A stretch of 64,000 nucleotides of DNA. Origin: Dongia mobilis (lineage in GTDB: Bacteria; Pseudomonadota; Alphaproteobacteria; Dongiales; Dongiaceae). The translations under genes and the position numbers were made by a program. The notes under the pieces are model-generated. The model was given only the letters and a program-made list of their open reading frames with translations. It was not told where the DNA came from and made no database searches. The stretch spans positions 124,001 to 188,000 of the forward strand of contig NZ_SNYW01000013.1 in the NCBI RefSeq assembly GCF_004363235.1, written 5' to 3'. Shown here piece by piece: positions 8,719 through 16,045 of the stretch (positions within the stretch are counted from its first letter, which is position 1; every line of letters starts with the position of its first letter).

Positions 8719-9337
8719 AGATCGCGCCCTGGGGTATGCCGGTCATGCGCTCCACCAGGCGATGGCGGATCTGCAGGCAGGCCTGGATGGTGGGACCGAT
8801 GCCGATTGCCGCGACCAGGGTGCCGAGGCCGACCGTGCCGCCGAGAAACCAGCCGATGACCAGCGCACAGACCTCGACGATGGTGCGGGCGAAGCGGATC
8901 GAGAAGCCGAATTTGCGGTTGAGGCCCACCATGACCCCGTCGCGCGGGCCGGTGCCAAGCCGGGCCGGCAGATAGAGGGCACTGCCCACTCCCATCAGCA
9001 GGATGCCGAGGAGAAGGAAGACCCAGCGCAGCAAGAGGTCGTCGATCGGCGGCAGGATCAGGAGGAAAAGATCGGCCGAGGGGCCGATGACCAGCGCGTT
9101 GAGCACGGTGCCGATGCCGGGCTTCATGCGCAAGGGAATCCAGAGCAGCAGCACGCCCACCGAGGTGACGACGCCCGCCATGCCGATGGTGATGCCGAGG
9201 CGGAAACCGAGGCCCTGGTGAAACACGTCCCAGGGCGACAGGCCGAGTTCCGCGCGCACCTGCAACGCCACGGCGAGGCCCCAGATAACGAAGCCGAGCA
9301 GCAGGGGGAACAGGCGCTTCAGGAAAAAGGCGGACAT
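8717..9337 (-). CDS. YczE/YitT-type integral membrane protein
   Basis: 206 residues with about five or six hydrophobic segments. The motif GLSPWDVFHQGLGFRLGIT near residue 32 and GTGPRDGVMVGLNRKFG near residue 128 are typical of the YczE family. In Bacillus a homologue is linked to surfactin production, but the biochemical function is unknown. The inner-membrane location is inferred from hydrophobicity. It is a single gene, convergent with maeB, with 144 unannotated bases between its start and the HNH gene upstream. Confidence 0.85.
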   Translation of the reverse strand: MSAFFLKRLFPLLLGFVIWGLAVALQVRAELGLSPWDVFHQGLGFRLGITIGMAGVVTSVGVLLLWIPLRMKPGIGTVLNALVIGPSADLFLLILPPIDDLLLRWVFLLLGILLMGVGSALYLPARLGTGPRDGVMVGLNRKFGFSIRFARTIVEVCALVIGWFLGGTVGLGTLVAAIGIGPTIQACLQIRHRLVERMTGIPQGAI

Positions 9338-9481
9338 GGATGGCGGAACCCCGGGGGTTTCGCCCTGCTTTAGGGGAGGTGCCGTCGCCTGGCAACAGCC
9401 GCCCGACGCAGCCCAGCCATGCGGGATGCAATGTCTCGCGACAATGATTGGGAAACGGACGATACCGAAACGGGCCGGCCC

Positions 9482-10048
9482 TTAGCCGGTTTCCAGTTCG
9501 CTGTCCCAGTAAAGAAAATCCCGCCAACTCTGGTGGAGGTAGTTTGGCGGGAAGGAGCGACCGTTTTCCTGGAGTTCGAACGTCGTTGGCTGCGCTGGCC
9601 GCCGCCTGGGAAACATGCCGACCTGATGCGGCAGTTTGCTGCCCTTGCGCAGGTTGCAGTTCTGGCAGGCGGCGACGACATTCTCCCAGGAGGTGCGCCC
9701 GCCGCGGGCCCGCGGCACGACGTGATCGAAGGTGAGATCGTGCGCCGCCGAGGTCCGGCCGCAATACTGGCAGCGGAAGCGGTCGCGCAGGAAGACGTTG
9801 AACCGGGTGAAGGCCGGGCGCCGCTCTTGCGGCACGTATTCCTTGAGCGAGATGACCGAGGGCAGCCGCATCGCATGGCTGGGGCTGTGCACCACTTCGT
9901 CATATTCGGAGAGGATGTTGACGCGGTCGAGGAAGACCGCCTTGACCGCTTCCTGCCAGGGCCACAGGGACAGCGGGAAGTAACTCAACGGCCGGAAATC
10001 GGCGTTGAGCACCAGAGCAGGACATGCCTCAGGCGAGGCCAACATCAT
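9482..10048 (-). CDS. HNH endonuclease family protein
   Basis: 188 residues. The HNH/zinc site is complete: CQYC at residues 93-96, DHVVP at 108-112 (His109 as general base), the central Asn near 123 and CQNC at 128-131. The N-terminal 80 residues (LVLNADFRPLSYFPLSLWPW) are typical of the chromosomal alphaproteobacterial HNH proteins, which are not part of phages or restriction systems here. The start ATG at 10048 follows a GGGAG ribosome binding site. Its biological role is not established. The upstream region contains a perfect DnaA-box-like sequence. Confidence 0.93.
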   Translation of the reverse strand: MMLASPEACPALVLNADFRPLSYFPLSLWPWQEAVKAVFLDRVNILSEYDEVVHSPSHAMRLPSVISLKEYVPQERRPAFTRFNVFLRDRFRCQYCGRTSAAHDLTFDHVVPRARGGRTSWENVVAACQNCNLRKGSKLPHQVGMFPRRRPAQPTTFELQENGRSFPPNYLHQSWRDFLYWDSELETG

Positions 10049-10070
10049 GCCATCTCCCGTGCCGCGTCAG

Positions 10071-10086
10071 CTGTGGATAACCACAG
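10071..10086. promoter_or_regulatory. Palindrome containing a consensus DnaA box upstream of the HNH gene
   Basis: CTGTGG and CCACAG form perfect six-base arms around ATAA. On the minus strand the sequence reads TTATCCACA, the consensus DnaA box. It lies 23 bases before the HNH start codon. A role in controlling that gene is an inference from position; a single box does not make a replication origin. Confidence 0.4.
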
Positions 10087-10187
10087 TGGATGCCCTAGGA
10101 ATAACCGGGCGCGGCGCAAAACTCAAGATGTAGCGGTTGGCGGCCTTCCTCTTTCACCATCTTGTCATGGCCGGCGCATCGCGCCCC

Positions 10188-10874
10188 TCAGAGGTGGTGG
10201 TGGTGATGCCGGCAAAGGGCCTGGTGCAGGATCGAAGCGCCCAGTTCCAGCCCGCGCTGGTCGATGGAATGCGGCAGGCCCGGCCGGCCTTCCGCGAACA
10301 CCTTTACCCCGGCTGCGTTGAGCGCCGCCTCGGCCTCGCCCATGGCGGCAAAGGGCAGCACCTCATCAGCCATGCCGTGGACCAGCAGCACGGGGGGCTT
10401 CGACTGCAATTCGCCGGCCAGCAATTCGGGCGCGACCAGCATGCCGGAATAGCCGACAATGGCGGCCGCCGGATTGGCGCGGCGCAGGCCGACATGAAGC
10501 GCCATCATGGTGCCCTGGCTGAAACCGACCAAAGCGAGATCGGCATCGCTGAGGCCGCGCGCCGCCAACTGTTCGTCGAGATAGGCATCGAGGATGGGGG
10601 CCGCAATGCGCGCGCCGGCCAGGCGCGTTTCGGCATTGCGTTCTTCCAGCCCGAACCATTGATAGCCGCCGAACGGATTGATCTCGCAGGGGAAGGGGGC
10701 GTTGGGCGACAGGAATTCGGCTTCCGGCACCGCCGGTGCCAGATAGGGCGCGAGGCTGATGAGATCGTCGCCGTTCGAGCCATAGCCGTGCAGGAACACG
10801 ACCAATTGCTGCGGCTTCTCGCCATTGAGCGGCGGATGGCTGGGGCCGTCGAGCTTGATCGACTGGTCGGTCAT
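10188..10874 (-). CDS. Small carboxylesterase/phospholipase-type alpha/beta hydrolase (YpfH-like)
   Basis: 228 residues, with the alpha/beta hydrolase core of the carboxylesterase/lysophospholipase (Abhydrolase_2) family. The oxyanion segment is VVFLHGYGSNGDD at residue 25 onward. The nucleophile elbow is GFSQG with Ser119, the acid is probably Asp170 (HGMADEVLPF), and the histidine is His202 (GLPHSID). There is no signal peptide, so it is cytoplasmic. The protein ends in five consecutive histidines and a leucine, encoded in the genome itself. Substrate unknown; it is probably a broad esterase. It lies downstream of the PAS-like gene pair on the same strand. Confidence 0.9.
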   Translation of the reverse strand: MTDQSIKLDGPSHPPLNGEKPQQLVVFLHGYGSNGDDLISLAPYLAPAVPEAEFLSPNAPFPCEINPFGGYQWFGLEERNAETRLAGARIAAPILDAYLDEQLAARGLSDADLALVGFSQGTMMALHVGLRRANPAAAIVGYSGMLVAPELLAGELQSKPPVLLVHGMADEVLPFAAMGEAEAALNAAGVKVFAEGRPGLPHSIDQRGLELGASILHQALCRHHHHHL

Positions 10875-10916
10875 GGCAGGGCTGCTTTCCGGTTGGGGGG
10901 TGGGGGCTCCCTCTTA

Positions 10917-11456
10917 TCAGCCCGGCCGCGCCCCGTGAAGGCCCCCGGCTGTCGGCCTGCGGATGAAATCCATGAAGATCATCTCCATGCCCCAGCCCTC
11001 CCTGTCCACATGAAGCGGCAGCAGGACATTCTCGACATGGATGAAGTCCTTGTGCGGGCCGACATATTTTGGCCGTAGCAGGACTGGCTTCTGCTCGCGA
11101 TCCGACAGGGTCATGGCCCGCCAGACCGCACTCTCGGGATCGTTGTAGAGCGGATCCTGCGAGAACCATTCGCCGGTATAGTCCCGGCGCAGATACTGGC
11201 GGACACGGCTGCCGACCAGGCGCCAGCGGAAATCGAGGTTTTCGCGCCTGACATCGAACAGCATCATGTTGGGAACGAGGCGCGGCACATCGATCAGCGG
11301 GTCGATGTCGCCCCTGGCTGGCATTTGGCGACCGCGCCGGCAACTGTCCCAATAGCGGAACCCGGCAATGATCAGGGGCGAATGCATGTCCAGCGCCGCC
11401 ATGCTGCGGGCAAGGGCATCCGGATCGTCGGCATCAAATGACAGGATCTGATGCAT
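10917..11456 (-). CDS. PAS_5-type (PF07310-like) domain protein, copy 1
   Basis: 179 residues consisting almost entirely of one small PAS-like fold of the PAS_5 type found mainly in alphaproteobacteria. The shared core runs from YWDSCRRGRQMPARGDIDP (residue 35 onward) through VPNMMLFDVRR, FRWRLVGSRV and VLLPLHVDREGWGMEMIFMDF. It has no attached output domain. Start ATG at 11456 with a GAGGTG site. It lies 48 bases downstream of the second copy, and the two proteins align along their whole length. They may sense a ligand or redox state, but no partner is visible. Confidence 0.8.
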   Translation of the reverse strand: MHQILSFDADDPDALARSMAALDMHSPLIIAGFRYWDSCRRGRQMPARGDIDPLIDVPRLVPNMMLFDVRRENLDFRWRLVGSRVRQYLRRDYTGEWFSQDPLYNDPESAVWRAMTLSDREQKPVLLRPKYVGPHKDFIHVENVLLPLHVDREGWGMEMIFMDFIRRPTAGGLHGARPG

Positions 11457-11504
11457 GGCACCTCATATCGAAGCCGGCGCCTCCGCAGCGCGCGCGATCC
11501 AAGA

Positions 11505-12011
11505 TTAGTGCCTCTTGCTGATGAATTCGAGGAACATCATCTGCATGCTCCAGCCGGGATTGTCGACGCTCAGCGGCAGCAGGATGTTCTCGACATAGAT
11601 AAAGTCCTTGTTCGGCCCGACATAGGTCGGCCGCTGCAGCATCGGCCGGCCGCTTTCCGCCACCGCGCAATGCCGCGGCCAGATATTGCTGCTGGCACTG
11701 TAATTGGGAAATTCCGAGAACCAATGGCCGACATAGTCGCGGGCGAGATTGCGACGCACCGCGCTGCCGATGAGACGAAAGCGGAAATCCAACGGGTCGT
11801 GCCGCACGTCGATCAGGATGATGTGCGGGACCAGGCGGGGAATATCGATCAGCGGGTCGAGATCGCCGCGCGCGGGAAATTGGCGCCCCTTGCGGCGGCT
11901 GTCCCAGTACTGGAAGCCGCCTACCAGGATGCTCGACTGCATGCCAAGCGCGGACATGGCACGGGCAAGACCCTGCGGGTCATCCGGATCGAATTGAACG
12001 GCTTGGGTCAC
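11505..12011 (-). CDS. PAS_5-type (PF07310-like) domain protein, copy 2
   Basis: 168 residues, start GTG at 12011 preceded by a G-rich site. It shares with copy 1 the blocks YWDSRRKGRQFPARGDLDP, PRLVP, DFRFRLIGSAVR and YVGPNKDFIYVENILLPL, so the pair is a tandem duplication. The two have diverged in the middle (WFSEFPNYSASSN against WFSQDPLYNDPES), the region where a ligand would be expected to bind. Function unknown. Confidence 0.8.
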   Translation of the reverse strand: MTQAVQFDPDDPQGLARAMSALGMQSSILVGGFQYWDSRRKGRQFPARGDLDPLIDIPRLVPHIILIDVRHDPLDFRFRLIGSAVRRNLARDYVGHWFSEFPNYSASSNIWPRHCAVAESGRPMLQRPTYVGPNKDFIYVENILLPLSVDNPGWSMQMMFLEFISKRH

Positions 12012-12063
12012 CTCGTCCCCCCGAACGAGTCCCCCGATCCTGGCGCCATTCTACTGCGGCGGT

Positions 12064-12939
12064 TCAGGGCAAAGGGATATATTCCGTCTCTCCTGCTATT
12101 CTGACTCCGAACTGGTCGCGTTGCCAATCCGCCTTGGCCTGTTCGATGCGATCCTGGCGCGAGGACACGAAATTCCAGAAGATGTGCCGTGGTCCATCCA
12201 TGGTGGCGCCGCCCAGAACCGCGAGGCGGGTGGGTGTTTCGGCGGTAAGCGTGATCTCGGCACCCTTGCCGAAGGCGAGCAGCCGGCCCGGCGCGAAACT
12301 CTCGCCACCCACCGATACCTGGCCCTCGATCAGATAGGCGGCCCGTTCGTCATAGGTGCAGTCGAGCTGGAAGCGGGCGCCGGCAGCAAGAGTCACGTCG
12401 CCAAAAAAGGTCTCCCACAATGTCGCGACCGGGGATTCCAGCCCCTGGATCCGACCCGCGAGTACCTTCAAGCGTACACCCTCGGCATCGCCTTCGGGCA
12501 TGACCTCGCCGCCGTAATGCTGGAAGGCGGGTGCCGTCTCCTCATGCTCCTTCGGCAGCGCCACCCAGCTCTGCAGGCCATAGAGTTCCTGCGGATGCTG
12601 GCGGGATTCAGGGCTGGAACGCTCCGAATGCACGATGCCGCGTCCGGCCGTCATCCAGTTGACGGCACCTGGCTCGATTGATTGCCGATAGCCGAGGCTG
12701 TCCCGGTGCACGATCGATCCCTTGAGAAGGTAGGTGACGGTCGCCAGGCCGATATGCGGATGCGGCCGCACATCCATGCCGCTGCCCGCCTTCAGGATCA
12801 CCGGGCCGAACTGGTCGAGGAAGACGAAGGGGCCCACCATCCGCCGTTCCGCCACCGGCAGCACGCGCATGACGCTGAAATCGCCGATATCGCGCAACCG
12901 CGGCACGATCACGTTTTCGATCAGCTTGGGATTCGTCAT
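12064..12939 (-). CDS. Pirin family protein
   Basis: 291 residues forming the bicupin pirin fold. The metal site of the N-terminal cupin is visible as VRPHPHIGLATVTYLLKG (two His) with GRGIVHSE later; the C-terminal cupin carries the substrate-side segment. Family activities include quercetin 2,3-dioxygenase, and redox regulation has been proposed for other members, so a specific role cannot be assigned. It is a single gene on the minus strand, followed 52 bases later by the PAS pair. Confidence 0.92.
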   Translation of the reverse strand: MTNPKLIENVIVPRLRDIGDFSVMRVLPVAERRMVGPFVFLDQFGPVILKAGSGMDVRPHPHIGLATVTYLLKGSIVHRDSLGYRQSIEPGAVNWMTAGRGIVHSERSSPESRQHPQELYGLQSWVALPKEHEETAPAFQHYGGEVMPEGDAEGVRLKVLAGRIQGLESPVATLWETFFGDVTLAAGARFQLDCTYDERAAYLIEGQVSVGGESFAPGRLLAFGKGAEITLTAETPTRLAVLGGATMDGPRHIFWNFVSSRQDRIEQAKADWQRDQFGVRIAGETEYIPLP

Positions 12940-13135
12940 CCTGGCCTACTTCTTTATGGCCAGTCTATCTTCCAAGTTTTACTGCCTCGAGTCTACGCCG
13001 CTGAAACTGTTTTCTGAAAGTTCTATAGGCGCTGACCATCGTGTCGCAGAATTAAGGCAGGCACACACGGACCCTTCGATCGGACAAGTTTGTTCGTACG
13101 GAGCCCTGATCAATGAAGAATTGCCGTACCGTTCG

Positions 13136-13222
13136 TCAGGTAGCGCCCAAGAGGACAAGGACAACGACGCCGATCAGAAGTGCAGCTGGCACCACAATCG
13201 GTGGTACGAACCAGCGCATCAT
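13136..13222 (-). CDS. 28-residue single-pass membrane microprotein, coupled to the gene before it
   Basis: The ATG at 13222 overlaps the TGA stop of the 116-residue gene (ATGA), and a second ATG follows directly. The peptide starts MMRWFVPPIVVP and continues with ALLIGVVVLVLLGAT, one uninterrupted hydrophobic segment of about 20 residues after a single arginine: a probable one-pass membrane peptide with the N-terminus inside. The overlap argues strongly for translation. Similar very short proline-containing membrane peptides exist in alphaproteobacteria, but no function is known to me. Confidence 0.62.
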   Translation of the reverse strand: MMRWFVPPIVVPAALLIGVVVLVLLGAT

Positions 13223-13569
13223 GGTTCCGCCTGGTCAGCAGCTGACATCTTTCCGGCTCGATCAAGAGCGTTCTCGGCCCGATCAATCATCAATACCCGG
13301 TCAAGCTGACGCGGATCGGAGAGAGAGATGACTGGCATGTCGGGTTGCGGCGGGTCAGTCATCTTTTGCATGACAACGCCAACCCGGCGATAGGCCGGAA
13401 ATGACACGCCCTGCAGCAATTCCTCATCGATCTCGACGCGGTAGGTACCAGCCGGAAAAGGATCGGCAACACCCTCCAGCAGAAAGGGCTGGGCGAAAGT
13501 CACGTGCGAGACCGACGTGCGCCGTATGTCACCGGACAGCGGGAGAGAAAACTGCGGAGCCTTGGTCAT
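13219..13569 (-). CDS. Conserved hypothetical protein, 116 residues
   Basis: Start ATG at 13569 with a good ribosome binding site (GAGGAG). The protein is soluble and mildly acidic. A central segment FPAGTYRVEIDEELLQG followed by FPAYRRVGVVMQ resembles a short beta-sandwich repeat seen in uncharacterised alphaproteobacterial proteins; the C-terminus is charged and probably helical. It lies 85 bases downstream of the 45-residue gene and is translationally coupled to the 28-residue membrane peptide, so the three form an operon of small genes. I do not recognise a function. Confidence 0.75.
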   Translation of the reverse strand: MTKAPQFSLPLSGDIRRTSVSHVTFAQPFLLEGVADPFPAGTYRVEIDEELLQGVSFPAYRRVGVVMQKMTDPPQPDMPVISLSDPRQLDRVLMIDRAENALDRAGKMSAADQAEP

Positions 13570-13654
13570 GAAAAACTCCTCTAAGGGGCGTGGCGGAGAT
13601 GGGGAAGGGTGCGGGACACGTGGCCACGACCCTTCCCCGCCGCCGGTGAGGCGC

Positions 13655-13792
13655 CTACTTGTCCGATTTCTCGGCCGGAGCGGATTCCTTGGCGGGTACT
13701 GTCGGCTCGGCCTGTGGCACGGCCACGGGCACGGCGGCTGCTTTGTCATTTGCCGGAAGCGGCGACGTTTTCATATTTCCATTGCCTGACAT
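13655..13792 (-). CDS. 45-residue Ala/Pro-rich hypothetical protein
   Basis: The ATG at 13792 follows an excellent ribosome binding site, GGAAGGAG, seven bases upstream. The protein begins MSGNGNMKTSPLPAND and ends in a run rich in Ala, Pro, Val, Glu and Lys, with no predicted fold or membrane segment. The 180 bases upstream are clearly AT-rich and probably hold the promoter of this three-gene unit. A longer frame opens further upstream, but that part has no comparable start signal. Confidence 0.55.
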   Translation of the reverse strand: MSGNGNMKTSPLPANDKAAAVPVAVPQAEPTVPAKESAPAEKSDK

Positions 13793-13972
13793 AACTAAAC
13801 TCCTTCCAAAAATATTCTTGCGATCGTTATTCTTGTTAGCTTTACAGAAATGGCTATAAATAAATGATTTGCCAAGTTTATATTTATCCACATTCATAAT
13901 ATATAACTTGACGATTATATTGTATCATTACAGTGACCGTGCCCAAGACTGTTCCGCTGGAACGCCTAGAGA

Positions 13973-14218
13973 ATGGGCCTACTTATCAAACCGATGTATC
14001 GTCACCATATCCTTCGAATGCTTCACAACAGAATCGACGAAGCGCATTGCTTCACCGAGTTTAAAATTCGCTGCTGCCTTCGTTGCAACAAGAGCTTTGA
14101 GAGCGCCTGGGCTGGTGAGCGCATATGTCGTTCCTGCAAGAGCAAATCGGCGTGGCGCCAAGGGCGTCCTTCACAGATCACCGGCCACAGACGGATATCG
14201 ACAAAAACTCTTGTTTGA
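13973..14218 (+). CDS. Small zinc-ribbon protein
   Basis: 81 residues with two CxxC pairs, CLRC at about residues 35-38 and CRSC at about 53-56, separated by NKSFESAWAGERI and followed by KSKSAWRQG. The cysteine spacing and the SAWAGERICR wording match a family of small zinc-ribbon proteins common in alphaproteobacteria, of unknown function. The exact start is uncertain: the ATG at 13973 has only a weak AGAGA before it, and internal ATGs at 13994 and 14018 have none. The gene lies in an AT-rich stretch between two transcription units. Confidence 0.6.
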   Translation: MGLLIKPMYRHHILRMLHNRIDEAHCFTEFKIRCCLRCNKSFESAWAGERICRSCKSKSAWRQGRPSQITGHRRISTKTLV

Positions 14219-14310
14219 CAATGTTAGTCGGGATGAGCGCCAGCCGGCTGAAAGATGGGGGAGAGCAATGATTCGCCACGGACGGCCTAGAATGAATTTG
14301 GGCGATTTGA

Positions 14311-14577
14311 ATGCCTTTGGGATTTCCTAATCAGAGTCGTAGCTTTGATGCGCGGCGACTCTGCGTGCGCTTCTGGGCACATGATGAATCGCTGGAAATC
14401 CCCTTCTTTATCGGGGCAGAGTCATTGTGCCACATGAATCCACGGGCAAAGTGTGATGAAACCGATCTGTTGGACACATTTGACCGGAATCGCCATCGGA
14501 TCGAGTGGGCAGCCGCCCGCATCTACCAGCGAAACCGCCGTGGCTCCTATATGCTTTTCGCCACGGATCTCGACTGA
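14311..14577 (+). CDS. DUF1488 family protein
   Basis: 88 residues matching the DUF1488 pattern from end to end: MPLGFPNQSRSFDARRLCVR at the N-terminus, a middle FWAHDESLEIPFFIGAE and a C-terminal LLDTFDRNRHRIEWAAARIY. The family is widespread in proteobacteria, lacks a known function and often sits near other small stress-related genes. The ribosome binding site is weak (GGGCGA). It is followed by 65 untranslated bases before the next small gene. Confidence 0.82.
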   Translation: MPLGFPNQSRSFDARRLCVRFWAHDESLEIPFFIGAESLCHMNPRAKCDETDLLDTFDRNRHRIEWAAARIYQRNRRGSYMLFATDLD

Positions 14578-14642
14578 ATGCCCAAGCCCAAGCGTCCAGT
14601 GCAATTAAGCGCGGAACATACTAGGCATTTTAGGAACCTACT

Positions 14643-14828
14643 ATGAGTAAAGGCCAAAAGCACAGCAGCCGTGAACACAAGAAACCCAAGCAAAACAAGC
14701 CAAAGACACTGCCGATCGGCACCAAAGGTTCCAACACGACCAAACCCGACGCCGCCAGCGGTGTAAAGAACAAGTCGGGTTATATTTTTCGGTCTGGCCG
14801 ATGTGCCCACATTGGCGCCTACACATGA
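14643..14828 (+). CDS. Small basic SKGQK-type protein, 61 residues
   Basis: Starts MSKGQKHSSREHKKPKQNK, a lysine-rich, probably disordered N-terminus known from many short conserved proteobacterial proteins of unknown function. AGGAA lies six bases before the ATG. Relatives are usually about 45-50 residues; the last 15 residues here (after KNKSG) look unlike the family and may come from a frameshift or a lost stop codon. Confidence 0.6.
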   Translation: MSKGQKHSSREHKKPKQNKPKTLPIGTKGSNTTKPDAASGVKNKSGYIFRSGRCAHIGAYT

Positions 14829-15010
14829 AACCCCTGATGCCTCACCTGCGGCACGGCGTCGCTGCGGCCGCCTGGCGGCTGGCGGATTGCTGCAACCGGG
14901 CGCAGCATTTTTTCCATTGGCGGCACTTGGAACCAAGACCGATCACGGTTGTTGCCACCCTACCGCCGATACGAGCCAACGGTACGCTGCACCTGCGAGA
15001 GGAGGGCAAG

Positions 15011-15223
15011 ATGGACCGGCACCATGGACTGATCTATTCGCCCGAAGCTGCGTTTCGTCTGGGCTATGACCAGGGCGACGAGCGCCGCCGTGGTACGGCC
15101 TCCGGCAAGGCCGCGGCGGGGATTGCGCAGCCGCGATCGGATGTCGAGGGCTTCGAGGAAGAGTGGGAGCGCGGCTATCGCGCCGGATTGCGCGGCGAGC
15201 CGGCCCCGACAACGCTGACCTGA
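15011..15223 (+). CDS. Hypothetical protein, 70 residues
   Basis: The ATG at 15011 has a strong ribosome binding site (GAGGAGGGC). The protein is charged, and two short segments, AFRLGYDQGDERRRG near the start and WERGYRAGLRGEP near the end, each hold a GYxxG unit. That is faintly reminiscent of ribosome modulation factor, though the match is too weak to assign. The same frame is open upstream to 14801 but overlaps the previous gene without a start signal. The 182 bases between 14829 and 15010 show no other feature. Confidence 0.5.
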   Translation: MDRHHGLIYSPEAAFRLGYDQGDERRRGTASGKAAAGIAQPRSDVEGFEEEWERGYRAGLRGEPAPTTLT

Positions 15224-15272
15224 GGGCCAGCGTGACCCGACTGATCGCCGTTCTGCGGCGATGGACCTGACC

Positions 15273-15524
15273 TCAGGACGAAAGCGGGCCAGAAAGCGGT
15301 CCGGGCGCTGCAGTTGCGGTGACCGCCGCCTTGCGCTTGCCGCCACGCGCCGGCTTGGCCTTTGCCGCCAGTCGGCTGGCAAGTTCTGCGTCGATCAGCG
15401 GCGTCAGCGTCGCCGCCTGCTTTTTCTGCGCCTCACTGCCCGTCAGGCTCAAGCGAGCCGCGTTCTCGCGCAGATTGGCGAGGGCCTTGTCATCGAGGCC
15501 CGGAATCATGTCGGCAACAGCCAT
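15273..15524 (-). CDS. Conserved hypothetical protein, 83 residues
   Basis: Start ATG at 15524 with GGGAG before it. It begins MAVADMIPGLDDKALANLRE, then a helical segment ending in LTPLIDAELASRLAAKAKP and a basic Ala/Lys/Pro tail. This plan (leucine-rich helix pair plus basic tail) occurs in small conserved alphaproteobacterial proteins near cold-shock genes; no function is known. It lies downstream of the cold-shock gene but behind a strong terminator, so it probably has its own promoter or depends on readthrough. Confidence 0.65.
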   Translation of the reverse strand: MAVADMIPGLDDKALANLRENAARLSLTGSEAQKKQAATLTPLIDAELASRLAAKAKPARGGKRKAAVTATAAPGPLSGPLSS

Positions 15525-15560
15525 GACGTTTCTCCCGAATAGAACTTGCTGGAAACGAAA

Positions 15561-15590
15561 CCGCCGCCCGCGCATGGGCGCGGGCGGCGG
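15561..15590 (-). terminator. Intrinsic terminator of the cold-shock gene
   Basis: Perfect 13-base arms, CCGCCGCCCGCGC and GCGCGGGCGGCGG, with a four-base loop. On the minus strand the stem is followed by TTTCGTTT. It begins 24 bases after the cold-shock stop codon. Confidence 0.8.
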
Positions 15591-15614
15591 AAATCAGTGC
15601 AGTCCGAAGACCGC

Positions 15615-15824
15615 TCAGGCGGCCTTCAGGGCCACCGCGCTCTGCTTGCCCGAACGCTGGTCGCGCTCGACCTCGTAGGAGATCTTCTGACCTTCGACGA
15701 GGGAGTTCAGCTCAGACGCTTCGACGGCAGTGGCGTGCACGAACACGTCGGCGCCACCGTCCTGCGGTTGGATGAAGCCGTAACCCTTGGTGGAATTGAA
15801 CCATTTCACTGTGCCAATAGACAT
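15615..15824 (-). CDS. Cold-shock domain protein
   Basis: 69 residues, a single OB-fold cold-shock domain. The two RNA-binding motifs are complete: KGYGFIQP (RNP1) at residues 13-20 and DVFVHATAV (RNP2) at about 26-34. It binds single-stranded RNA and DNA as an RNA chaperone in the cytoplasm. The ATG at 15824 has a good AGGAG site. The leader contains a hairpin (15847-15871) that may give temperature control, and the gene ends in a strong terminator. Similar genes are called cspA or cspG; which paralogue this is cannot be told. Confidence 0.95.
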   Translation of the reverse strand: MSIGTVKWFNSTKGYGFIQPQDGGADVFVHATAVEASELNSLVEGQKISYEVERDQRSGKQSAVALKAA

Positions 15825-15846
15825 TTTCAGACTCCTGATTGGCGTG

Positions 15847-15871
15847 AGACCGCGGGAACATCCTGCGGTCT
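15847..15871 (-). promoter_or_regulatory. Hairpin in the 5' leader of the cold-shock gene
   Basis: Perfect seven-base arms AGACCGC and GCGGTCT with an 11-base loop, 23 bases upstream of the start codon. Structured leaders regulate several cold-shock mRNAs; that this one does is an inference. Confidence 0.4.
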
Positions 15872-16045
15872 ATCGAGGTCTGAAAGGCAAGGCATCAATA
15901 GGCTGGTCGCCGTTGGACAGGCGTAGACGTAGAGAGCGAGGCAAGACAGTTCGACAGCCTGAACATGGGGGTGACAGCGCGCGATTACTAGGGGACCATG
16001 ACCGGAACATCACGAATATCTTGCCTTTCCTCCGGGTCAGTCGCG

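Noticed and set aside
10071-10086. Replication origin
   Set aside because: Only one DnaA box, with no AT-rich unwinding element and no origin-associated genes nearby.
13113-13331. 72-residue plus-strand frame
   Set aside because: It lies opposite the coupled 116- and 28-residue genes, which have better signals.
13979-14161. 60-residue minus-strand frame overlapping the zinc-ribbon gene
   Set aside because: It has a plausible amino-acid composition, but the two CxxC pairs on the other strand match a known small family, so the plus strand was preferred.
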